Source: DASUPK01 sp963795665 (GTDB lineage: Bacteria; Actinomycetota; Thermoleophilia; Solirubrobacterales; 70-9). From it: DNA of 64,000 bases. A program made the translations under genes and the position numbers. The stretch lies in assembly GCA_963795665.1 (NCBI GenBank), contig CAWCIP010000014.1, positions 496,001-560,000 on the forward strand. Direction: 5' to 3'. Shown here in pieces: positions 35,829 to 43,802 of the stretch. The notes below the pieces were generated by a model. It saw only the letters and a program-made list of their open reading frames with translations, was not told where the DNA came from and searched no databases. Position 1 is the stretch's first letter. Each line of letters opens with the position of its first letter.

Positions 35829-36668
35829 ATGAGGCTGATCGACGTCAGACACCTCGGCCGCGAGCGGGTGATCGGCTGCTGGGAGCTCGACGGCGTCCTG
35901 ATCGACCCGGGGCCCACCAGCTCGATGGACAACCTGATCGAGGCGCTCCGCGGGGAGGAGCCTCGCGCCCTGCTGCTCACCCACATCCACCTCGACCATG
36001 CCGGGGCGTCCGGGTCGCTCGTGCACCGCTGGCCGGAGCTGCCGGTCTACGTCCACGAGCGAGGAGCGCGTCACCTGGCGGACCCGGCGAAGCTCCTGGC
36101 CAGCGCCGAGCGCCTCTACGGCGACCAGATGCAGCGGCTCTGGGGCGAGGTCGCGCCCGTGCCGGAGCGGAACCTGCACCCATTGAGCGGCGGGGAGGAG
36201 GTGCTCGGCTTCCGAGTCGCCTACACCCCCGGCCACGCCTCCCACCACGTCAGCTACCTGCATCCGCCGAGCGGGCGCGCCTTCGTCGGCGACGTGGCTG
36301 CCGTTCGGATACCCCCGAGCGGCTTCGTGATGCCGCCGACCCCTCCGCCGGACATCGACCTCGAGCTCTGGGAGGACTCGATCGAGCGGATCCTGGACTG
36401 GGAGCCCGCGAGCCTGGGCCTGACCCATTTCGGGGAGGTCGATCGGCCGGAGGCGCACCTCGAGCTGGTTCGCGAGCGGTTGCGCGAGCAAGGAGATCTT
36501 GCTCGCGAGCTGTCCTCCGAGGAGTTCGAACGCCGGATTCGGGAGCACGTTCGCGAGCATGCCGACCCCGAAACTGCGGAGGCCCTGCTCCAGGCGGTGC
36601 CGCCCGAGCAGCAGTGGCACGGCCTCAACCGCTACCTGCGGAAAATTGCGGATGCGAGGGGGCGTTGA
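35829..36668 (+). CDS. Metallo-beta-lactamase-fold hydrolase
   Basis: A 279-residue MBL-fold protein with the metal ligands THIHLDHAG (HxHxDH), His in TPGHASHH, Asp in FVGDVAAV and a final His in LTHFGEV. A helical C-terminal region of about 80 residues follows. Such proteins are glyoxalase II-like hydrolases or related enzymes; the substrate is unknown. GATACT lies 8 bases before the ATG, and the first base of the gene is 34 bp from the start of the divergent exporter. Confidence 0.88.
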   Translation: MRLIDVRHLGRERVIGCWELDGVLIDPGPTSSMDNLIEALRGEEPRALLLTHIHLDHAGASGSLVHRWPELPVYVHERGARHLADPAKLLASAERLYGDQMQRLWGEVAPVPERNLHPLSGGEEVLGFRVAYTPGHASHHVSYLHPPSGRAFVGDVAAVRIPPSGFVMPPTPPPDIDLELWEDSIERILDWEPASLGLTHFGEVDRPEAHLELVRERLREQGDLARELSSEEFERRIREHVREHADPETAEALLQAVPPEQQWHGLNRYLRKIADARGR

Positions 36669-36689
36669 TTCGCCGATGCTGAGTGCACC

Positions 36690-37739
36690 ATGTCAGCGCT
36701 GCGCTCGTACTTCGCACGACAGCCGGATCCCTACGCGGGCGGCGACATCGACAATGCCCAGAGGATCGGCTCCGTTCTCTTCGGCCTCCAGGTCGTCCTG
36801 GTTGCGGCCCTCTGGCCCCTCAGCCCGCCCACCCACGCGATCGGAGAGGCCGGGTGGATTGCCGCTGTGGGCGTCGTCGTTGCCGGCGGCGCCGTCACCT
36901 ACGGGATGCACCGTCGCCGGTTCGCGAGCTGGAATTCACTGCTGCTCGTGTCCTACGGGGCGGTCGCCGCTCTCGAGGTCATGCAGTGGCTCGGAGGCGG
37001 GGTCCAGGCGCCGTACGAGCGAGTCATCCTCCTGCCCGTCTTCTTCGTCGCCGCGATCCAGCCGCCGCGAAAGATCGCGGCGTTCCTCGGCTTCGTCGCC
37101 CTCGCCCTGGTCGTTCCGTTCATCTACGGCGGATGGGACTCCCAGGCGGCGGGCGCCTCGGCGGCCAGCCTGGTGATCCTGGCCGGACTCTCGCTCGGCG
37201 TGAACGTGCCGATGAGCGCGATTCGGGCCCAGCGCCTGGCCCACGCCAAGGATGAGGCCGAGGCCAGAGCGGAGGCGCGCGTCGACGCCCTGACCGGGCT
37301 CCACAATCGCCGCGCCTTCGACGAGGCACTGGGCGACGAGGTGAAGCTCGCCACGCGGATTGGGATCCCCCTCACCGTGGCGATGATCGACATCGTGAAC
37401 TTCAAGGAGATCAACGACAAATGGAGCCCCGCGGAGGGGGACCGGTGCCTCCGGGAGGTGGCCGAGGCGCTGGATTCCGCCCTGCGGGACCCGGATCAGG
37501 TCTTCCGCTGGGGCGGAGACGAATTCGTCCTGATCCTCACCGGGACGGCGGCCGAGGACACGGGAACGCTCTCCGACCGGCTGTCAATGATTGTGTCCTC
37601 GGCATGCATACGACCAGACGACGAGCCGATCAGCATTCGCTTCGCCGTAGCCCAGCTGGAGCAGGACGGGACAGGCCCCGAGGTGGTGGAAATGGCCGGC
37701 CTGGCGATGACCGCGGCCAAAATGGACCGCACTACCTAA
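36690..37739 (+). CDS. Membrane-bound diguanylate cyclase (GGDEF), copy 1
   Basis: A 349-residue protein that should make cyclic di-GMP. Six hydrophobic segments (residues about 25-180, including QWLGGGVQAPYERVILLPVF) are followed by a short coil and a GGDEF domain: DALTGLHNRRAFDEAL, DIVNFKEINDKW, and an intact RWGGDEF. An RxxD inhibitory site (RDPD) lies five residues before the GGDEF, so product inhibition is expected. It is closely similar to the next gene, which suggests tandem duplication. Confidence 0.9.
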   Translation: MSALRSYFARQPDPYAGGDIDNAQRIGSVLFGLQVVLVAALWPLSPPTHAIGEAGWIAAVGVVVAGGAVTYGMHRRRFASWNSLLLVSYGAVAALEVMQWLGGGVQAPYERVILLPVFFVAAIQPPRKIAAFLGFVALALVVPFIYGGWDSQAAGASAASLVILAGLSLGVNVPMSAIRAQRLAHAKDEAEARAEARVDALTGLHNRRAFDEALGDEVKLATRIGIPLTVAMIDIVNFKEINDKWSPAEGDRCLREVAEALDSALRDPDQVFRWGGDEFVLILTGTAAEDTGTLSDRLSMIVSSACIRPDDEPISIRFAVAQLEQDGTGPEVVEMAGLAMTAAKMDRTT

Positions 37740-37830
37740 TTGTCCGTTGCGCGCGGCACCGGCCTGGCATAGCCTGTTCTGCCCGCAACACTGACGCTTT
37801 GCGATCCGGGCCTTCAGGGGGAAGTCCATC

Positions 37831-39427
37831 ATGAATTGGCGCCCAGCCCTCGGCTACCTTGCCCGCGACCCGGAGCCCACCGCCGGCGAGGATGTCGGCA
37901 ATGCGCAGCGCCTCGGCACGGTCGTCTGGGGGCTGCTGGCCGTGCTGGTTCTCATCCTGCTGCCGCTGAATCCGCCGACGGAGGGCGGGATCGCCGGCTG
38001 GGTGCTGGCCGGCGCCCTGATCTTTGCCGGGATTACAGCGGTCTTCCTGTTTGGCGCTCGTCGGATCGCAAGCTCGAGTGCGTTGCTTCTTGTCTCGTAT
38101 CTGACCGCCTCGGGCCTGGGCGTGATGCAGTGGCTCTGTGGCGGCGTCGGCGCGCCGTATCGCGGGCTTCTGCTGCTGCCTCTGCTCTTCGTCTCCGTGA
38201 CGCAGCCGCCGCGGAGGCTCGTCGCGTTCATGGGGTTCGCCTTGCTGGTGCTCGCGTCTCCGTTCGTCTACGACACCTGGGATCTGACGAGAGCCGAATC
38301 GTCAGCTGCGACGTTCGTGATCTGGTGCGCTCTGGCTGCCGGGGCGAACGTGTTGATGCGCGGAGTCAGGGCACAGCAGCGTGCGCTGCAGACCGAGCGG
38401 GAGGTCGCGCGACGGGAAGCTCGATCGGACAGCCTCACGGGCCTCTACAACCGGCGCGCCTTCGACGAGCTCCTGGCCGTCGAGGTCAAACGAGCCGACC
38501 GGCTGGGGACCCCACTCTCCGTCGCAATGGTCGACGTGGAGAACTTCAAGGAGGTCAACGATCGGTGGGGCTACGCGGATGGCGACCGGTGTCTGCGGGA
38601 GGTCGCAACGACCTTGATGACGACGGCTCCGCGAGCCTGACCTCTGCTTCCGCTGGGGCGGGGACGAGTTCGCTCTGATCCTCACCGGAACGCGAGCGGA
38701 CGACACCGACCCGCTCGCCGAACGCCTGCGCGGCGCGGTCGCGTCGAGTTGCCGGCGCCCGGACGGGAGCCCGATACAGATTCGCTTCGCCGCAGCGGAG
38801 CTGAGCGACCGGATGACGCCGGAGCAGCTCGTTGAGATGGCCGGTCTGGCCCTGGCGGCTGGAGCGGGGAGGGCGGCGACGACGAGGAGATTTGCCCCCG
38901 CCCAGATCGAGAGGCCGCGGGTCGGCGCCGCGGTCGCCGCGAGGCCGGCCGGCCAGAGCACGGCTGAGCCCCCAGCACCGACCCCGCCGCCGCTCCGCCA
39001 GCGCAACACGGTCTGGACGCCAATGGTGATCGGTGTCCTGCTCGTTGCGGCGGTGGCGGCGGCCATCCTGACCGTCACCGGCGGAGGGGACAACAAGAAC
39101 GGGGTCGGCGTCACGGTCACCACCCCCGTGATCGCCACCCCAACCGTGCCGGCGCCCGCGCCGCCAGCCGCACCACCGGCCCGGCCGTCGCGGAAGGTGA
39201 AGCATTGCGACCCGATCTTCGGGAACGGCACGCCATACCCGGTGGTCTCCACGGCGCTCCCGGGCGGTCCGCGCCCGGCGGACTGCGATCAGGCACACGC
39301 GCTGGTGCTGGCCGTGCTCAACAATGGGGCGACCATGGTGGGCGAGTGGCGTTGCGTGAGCCGGCTGAAGATCGGCACGCTCGCTGTGTGCAGGTCCGGC
39401 CGCCGGGTTGTCTTTGCTCGCGTCTAG
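37831..39427 (+). CDS. Membrane-bound diguanylate cyclase with C-terminal exported domain, copy 2 (frameshifted as sequenced)
   Basis: The first half parallels copy 1: QWLCGGVGAPYRGLLLLPLL, DSLTGLYNRRAFDELL and DVENFKEVNDRW. A break near 38612-38630 moves the frame, after which REPD (RxxD site) and FRWGGDEFALILTG follow. No stop intervenes before a long extension: a Pro/Ala linker, one membrane helix (PMVIGVLLVAAVAAAILTV), a Pro-rich stretch and a small domain with four cysteines (KHCDPIFGNG; CDQAHALVLAV; WRCVSRLKIG; AVCRSGRRV). The reconstructed protein has about 530 residues. The extra extracytoplasmic domain is unusual for a diguanylate cyclase. Confidence 0.8.
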
Positions 39428-39437
39428 CCGAGCGGTG

Positions 39438-39701
39438 TCAGACGATGAACGCGACGTCGTCCACGTAGCAGTACGACCAGTCCTCGCCCGGCTCCAGCGA
39501 GCTGACGATCGGATGGCCGCTTGCCTCGACGTGAGCGCTGGCGTGCCGGTTCGGGGAGGAATCGCAGCAGGCGACGTGCCCGCAGCTCCGGCACACCCGG
39601 AGGTGCACCCACGTGCCGCCGATCTTCAGACAGTCCTCGCAGCCGGGAACTTCCTCCGGCTTCTCGACCGTGATCTGGTCCAGGTGGGTGCACTCGGCCA
39701 C
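39438..39701 (-). CDS. UBP-type zinc-finger protein
   Basis: An 87-residue zinc-binding protein. It has CTHLDQ, GCEDCLKIGGTWVHLRVCRS, CGHVACCDSSPNRHASAH and SLEPGEDWSYCYVDD, the full pattern of the ubiquitin-hydrolase-type zinc finger that occurs as a free-standing domain in many actinobacteria. Its bacterial role is unknown. It lies between two diguanylate cyclase genes; its stop is 10 bp from that of copy 2. Confidence 0.9.
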   Translation of the reverse strand: MAECTHLDQITVEKPEEVPGCEDCLKIGGTWVHLRVCRSCGHVACCDSSPNRHASAHVEASGHPIVSSLEPGEDWSYCYVDDVAFIV

Positions 39702-39731
39702 TCGCCGAGATTACACACGGCCCGGTTTGCG

Positions 39732-40814
39732 CTAGGCGAGCTCGGGAGCGGTCGTCAGCTCTCCGGGAGCGAAGTGCGGGGCGTGGATCGCGATCGTCCT
39801 GTTGCGTCCGTTTCGCTTCGCCTCGTACAGGGCCCGGTCGGCGCGAACCAGAAGCTCGGCACCGGTCTCCACGCCGTCCCACTGCGCGATGCCCGCCGAG
39901 ACCGTCTCGTCGTCAGGCACGCACGCGCGGAGGGTCTCGATCACCTCCTGTGCCTGCATGGCGTCGGTCGCCGTCAGCAGGACCGCGAACTCCTCCCCGC
40001 CGTAGCGGGCGATCAGGTCGGTTGACCTCAGCCGGGCCTTCCACAACGCCGCGGCCTCGCGCAGGTGCGAATCGCCCGCCGGGTGCCCGTTCAGGTCGTT
40101 GAATTCCTTGAAGTGGTCGAGGTCGAGCAGCGCGGCGCAGACGGGCGAGCCGCCGCGATTGGCGCGCGCGAGCTCCCCTTCCAGCGCCTCGTCCCAGGCG
40201 CGGCGGTTGGGCAGCCCGGTGAGGGCATCGGTGCGGGCCATGGTGCCGAGCTGCGTCTGGAGAGTCTCCCGCTGGAGGACCAGCTCGTTGACCGAGAAGC
40301 CCGTGATCCCCGCGACCCCCATCCAGAAGGCGGCCGCAAGCGGCTCGAGCGCGGGGTATCCGTCGAATGCGGGAGACGGAATGGCGAGGGTGATGCCGAG
40401 CCCGAGGACCGCGAGCAGCAGCTGCCCGCGAGTGCCGTAGAACGCGAACCAGATCACCGGGAGCAGCACAACCGGCGTGTACGCCGCCGTCACGCTCTCG
40501 TGTGAGCCGTGGACGAGCGCGACCATGGCGTACGGCAGCAGCGGCGGGACCGCCTGCGTCCAGGTCGGCAGCCGCTCCCATGGCAGGAACAGGGCGGACC
40601 CGACGATCACGGGAACCAGGGCGAGCGCGATGAGATCGCCCGTTGTGGGCCAGTCGGGCAGCAGCGGCAGGAAGACGCAGGCGAGCACCCCGGCGGTCAG
40701 CCACGGCAAGACACGCAGGAGCACCCCCTCCCCCTCGAGAGGCCGGCCGCGGGTCACGTTCAGTCCCGCGTCACTCAGGGCCTGCCGGGCGCTCCGGCCT
40801 TTGCTGCGCAACAC
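39732..40814 (-). CDS. Membrane-bound diguanylate cyclase (GGDEF), third gene
   Basis: A 360-residue protein with about six membrane segments (VLPWLTAGVLACVFLPLL; AVLGLGITLAIPSP) and a GGDEF domain: DALTGLPNRRAWDEAL, DLDHFKEFND, RYGGEEF, and RADRALYEAKRNGRN near the end. RSTD upstream of GGEEF is an intact RxxD inhibitory site. It is less similar to the two tandem copies than they are to each other and is transcribed toward them. The three together suggest local dedication to cyclic di-GMP signalling, though no EAL, HD-GYP or PilZ protein is seen here. Confidence 0.9.
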   Translation of the reverse strand: MLRSKGRSARQALSDAGLNVTRGRPLEGEGVLLRVLPWLTAGVLACVFLPLLPDWPTTGDLIALALVPVIVGSALFLPWERLPTWTQAVPPLLPYAMVALVHGSHESVTAAYTPVVLLPVIWFAFYGTRGQLLLAVLGLGITLAIPSPAFDGYPALEPLAAAFWMGVAGITGFSVNELVLQRETLQTQLGTMARTDALTGLPNRRAWDEALEGELARANRGGSPVCAALLDLDHFKEFNDLNGHPAGDSHLREAAALWKARLRSTDLIARYGGEEFAVLLTATDAMQAQEVIETLRACVPDDETVSAGIAQWDGVETGAELLVRADRALYEAKRNGRNRTIAIHAPHFAPGELTTAPELA

Positions 40815-40885
40815 GTGGGGCGAAGCTACCCCGTTTTAGGGTTCCCCGGCAAGCCTCTTTCTGGGTATCCGAGGGCGGCCCGCGC

Positions 40886-41656
40886 CTAGTCCGTGACGTC
40901 GCGAGCCTGCAGCATCGCGCCGCCGAGCACGGCGAACAGGACGGTCCATCCGAGCAGGATCAACCCTCCCGGGATCTGGCTGAGCCCGTGGTCCAGGCCA
41001 TCGACTCCAGCGGTCGCGGTCGTGGCGGTGAGCTCAGCGATCGCCGCCGAGAGCGAGTACCGGACCTCGGCCGACTTCAGGACAACCCCGGTGAGAATGG
41101 GCTCGATCAGGAACAGGTAGACGAGGACCCCGACGATCGCCGGCGTCTGCTTTCGGATCAGCGCGCCGACTCCTACACCCAGCGCCGTCATCAGCGCGCC
41201 CGCGACCGTCATCCCAGCGAGAAGCTCGATCACCTTCGTGGCCCCGGCATCCAGCGGGAAGCCTCGGCCCGGGAGGAGTGCTGCGGAGATCGCGAGGCTC
41301 AAGCCGGCGCTGACCAGGCCGATCACGGCACCGACCCCCGAGGCGGCGATGAGCTTGGCGGCGAGCAGGCGACGGCGGTCGGGCTCGACCAGGAGCGTCG
41401 CCGCGATGCTGCCGTGCCGGAACTCGTTGGTGATCGAGAGGACGCCGAGCATCAGGATGAAGAAGAGAATGACCGAGGAGTTCGAGATCGCGTCCACGGC
41501 AGGAGTCCCGTTCCCCGCCGATGGATCGGAGTAGTCAGCGAGCAGTCCGTTCGCTATGCCGATCAGGACGACCAGCACGAGGCCCAGACCGGTCAGCACG
41601 ATGAAGCTCCGCGCGGTGCGCAGCTTGAGCAGCTCGCTCCGGATCAGGGCGCTCAT
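40886..41656 (-). CDS. ABC-2 type transporter permease
   Basis: A 256-residue membrane protein with six predicted helices. It starts SALIRSELLKLRTARSFIVL and contains LSITNEFRHGSIAATLLVEP, the signature of ABC-2 permeases. It forms an exporter with the ATPase encoded just upstream; the ATPase stop overlaps this start in ATGA. The cargo is unknown; related pairs export drugs, peptides or lipids. Confidence 0.88.
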   Translation of the reverse strand: MSALIRSELLKLRTARSFIVLTGLGLVLVVLIGIANGLLADYSDPSAGNGTPAVDAISNSSVILFFILMLGVLSITNEFRHGSIAATLLVEPDRRRLLAAKLIAASGVGAVIGLVSAGLSLAISAALLPGRGFPLDAGATKVIELLAGMTVAGALMTALGVGVGALIRKQTPAIVGVLVYLFLIEPILTGVVLKSAEVRYSLSAAIAELTATTATAGVDGLDHGLSQIPGGLILLGWTVLFAVLGGAMLQARDVTD

Positions 41657-42579
41657 GTGGGCGGGTCGCCCTGTTGGTCGCCACCCGCCCCGGTCAACTC
41701 GAGGAAGACGTCCTCCAGAGACCGCGAGATCGGGGTCAGCTCGGAGATCACCAGCCCCTTCGCGGCGACCACCCGGCCGATCTCCTCACCCGTCCTGCCC
41801 GTGACCAGGAAGGCGCCGTCACCCGCGGCGTCGACCGTCCCCCCGTCCGCTCTCAGCGCCTCGGCGAGGGCTGGGGCATCGGGGCCGGCGATCCGCAGTC
41901 CCGCGGCTCCACCGCTGGTCAGCTCGGAGATCGAGGCCTGCGCCACGCTGCGGCCGTGGTTGATCACCACGGCCTCGTCCGCGATGGCGGCGATCTCGGC
42001 GAGGACGTGGCTCGAGATCAGGATCGACCTGCCCTTGGCCGCCAAGGAGCGGAGAAGGTCGCGCAGCCAGCGGATCCCCGCGGGGTCGAGGCCGTTGGCC
42101 GGCTCGTCGAGCACCAGGATGCGCGGGTCGCCGAGCAGCGATGCGGCGAGGCCCAGGCGCTGCTTCATCCCCAGCGAGTAGCCCCCCGCCCGGCGTTTCG
42201 CCGCGGCCTTCAGGTCCACCATCTCCAGGACCTCCTCCACCCGGCTGAAGGGAACCTCCGAGGCGAGCGCCAGGGTGCGCAGGTGGTTGCGGCCGGACCG
42301 GCCCGGGTGGGCCGCTCCTACCTCCAGAACCGCGCCGACCGTCCGGGCCGGATCCTCCGCCTCCAGGAAGGGACTGCCCTCGATCAGGGCTCGTCCCGCG
42401 GTCGGCCTGATCAACCCGAGCAGGGAGCGCAGGGTGGTCGACTTGCCCGCGCCGTTCGGCCCGAGAAACCCGACGATGCGCCCCTCGCCGACGTGGAAGC
42501 TGAGGCCCTCCACCGCGAGGGTCGAGCCGTAGCGCTTGGTGAGGTCGTGGATCTCGATCGGATGGGACAGGCGCGTCAC
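41653..42579 (-). CDS. ABC transporter ATP-binding protein
   Basis: A 308-residue ATPase with Walker A GPNGAGKS, the signature segment YSLGMKQRLGLA, Walker B ILVLDEPANGLDP and the H-loop SSHV, followed by a roughly 90-residue C-terminal domain as in drug-exporter ATPases. The GTG start at 42579 is 18 bp from that of the divergent isochorismatase gene. It drives the ABC-2 permease that overlaps it. Confidence 0.92.
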   Translation of the reverse strand: MTRLSHPIEIHDLTKRYGSTLAVEGLSFHVGEGRIVGFLGPNGAGKSTTLRSLLGLIRPTAGRALIEGSPFLEAEDPARTVGAVLEVGAAHPGRSGRNHLRTLALASEVPFSRVEEVLEMVDLKAAAKRRAGGYSLGMKQRLGLAASLLGDPRILVLDEPANGLDPAGIRWLRDLLRSLAAKGRSILISSHVLAEIAAIADEAVVINHGRSVAQASISELTSGGAAGLRIAGPDAPALAEALRADGGTVDAAGDGAFLVTGRTGEEIGRVVAAKGLVISELTPISRSLEDVFLELTGAGGDQQGDPPT

Positions 42580-42597
42580 GCTAGTAGCCTCGGGTGT

Positions 42598-43152
42598 ATG
42601 GCGCGCTCCAGGACGCTGCTGATCATCGACATCCAGCGCGACTACTTCCCGGGCGGCGCCTACCCGCTGGTCGAGCCGGAGGCCGCGGCCGCCGCCGCCC
42701 GCCGGGTCTTGGACTCGTTTCGCGACGGAAGCGACCAGGTCATCCACATGAAGCACGTCTGGGATGCGCCGGACGCGGAGTTCATGCGGCCCGGGACGGA
42801 GGGGATCGAGATCCACCCGGATGTGGAGCCGGCCGACGGCGAGCTGGTGCTCGAGAAGGAGAGCCCGAACTCCTTCGTCGGCACGGAGCTCGAGGCTGAG
42901 CTCCGCGAACGTGGGTCGGACGAACTCGTGGTCGCCGGGATGATGAGCTCGATGTGCGTCGACGCGACGGTTCGCGCGGCAGCTGACCTCGGGTTCTCAC
43001 CGACGGTCGTTCATGACGCGTGCGCGGCCCCCGATCTCGACTTCAACGGCGTCGAGGTCCCGGGGGCCGCGGTCCACGCGGCGTTCATGGCGGCGCTCGC
43101 CGACAGCTATGCCGAGGTGATGAGCGCCACCGAATTGCTTGCGGCCGGCTAG
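42598..43152 (+). CDS. Isochorismatase-family cysteine hydrolase
   Basis: A 184-residue hydrolase with the expected catalytic triad: Asp in LLIIDIQRDYFPGG, Lys in LEKESPNSFVGT and Cys in GMMSSMCVDATVRAA. Such proteins cleave small amides or enol ethers (nicotinamidase-like or isochorismatase-like); the substrate cannot be set. The start is ATG 42598. The TAG stop shares CTAG 43149-43152 with the convergent lipoprotein gene. Confidence 0.88.
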   Translation: MARSRTLLIIDIQRDYFPGGAYPLVEPEAAAAAARRVLDSFRDGSDQVIHMKHVWDAPDAEFMRPGTEGIEIHPDVEPADGELVLEKESPNSFVGTELEAELRERGSDELVVAGMMSSMCVDATVRAAADLGFSPTVVHDACAAPDLDFNGVEVPGAAVHAAFMAALADSYAEVMSATELLAAG

Positions 43153-43721
43153 TAGCTGTAGCCGCCCGACGATCCGCCGGACGAGCTCGAGCTGGTGCTC
43201 GGCGCGGCGGCGCCGCTGGAGCCGGAGCTCGCCGCGGAGCCGCCGGTCATGACCGCGGTCCACGTGAATGACGTGCCGCCGAAGCTGTCCGTGACTCCGT
43301 TGCCGGACGCCTGACCCGGGCTGTCCTGCACGAACGTGTAGACGGGCATGCCGTTGTAGGTCACCTGCCCGTTCGAGACGCCGAGCTTCGCCTGCATGGC
43401 CGAGTCGGAGGACGTCGGCTGTCCGCTGGCGGTCAGGGGCGGCCAGATGCTCTGGCACGCGCTGGTGCAGGCCATCTTCGAGGCGGTGTCCTGGTTGTTC
43501 GTGTAGAGCACGTCGCCCTTCGAATCGACCAGCACCGTGCCGACGCCGCTCACCGACTTCGTCGAGACGGTGTCGGAACCTGTGCTCGTCTGCACCGGCG
43601 TCGTGCTCGCTGCGTTCGAGGAACCGCTGTTGCTGTTGCTGCTTCCGCCGCATGCCGCCAGGCCGATCGCGACCACGGGCACGGCTATGAGAGTGAGAAT
43701 CGAACCACGCTTGCGAAACAT
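43149..43721 (-). CDS. Lipoprotein with secreted-repeat (DUF-type, COG4315-like) domains
   Basis: A 190-residue exported lipoprotein: lipobox IGLAAC near residue 24, a Ser/Thr-rich linker, two repeats of the kind found in COG4315 proteins (VLVDSKGDVLYTNNQDTASK with CTSACQSIWPPL; NGMPVYTFVQDSPGQASG), and a Ser/Gly tail ending GGYSY. The function is unknown; such proteins often lie on the cell surface. ATG 43721 starts the basic signal sequence. Confidence 0.8.
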   Translation of the reverse strand: MFRKRGSILTLIAVPVVAIGLAACGGSSNSNSGSSNAASTTPVQTSTGSDTVSTKSVSGVGTVLVDSKGDVLYTNNQDTASKMACTSACQSIWPPLTASGQPTSSDSAMQAKLGVSNGQVTYNGMPVYTFVQDSPGQASGNGVTDSFGGTSFTWTAVMTGGSAASSGSSGAAAPSTSSSSSGGSSGGYSY

Positions 43722-43802
43722 CACTGGCCTTCCGTTGCTTGTCCCCAAGCCCCTCTGGCCAGTACTACGAGGAGCGTCTCCAGCGGGATTTAGGCCGAGC
43801 GA

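Noticed and set aside
40643..42181. A 512-codon plus-strand frame opposite the ABC transporter genes
   Set aside because: Antisense to genes with intact Walker motifs; no recognisable protein features.
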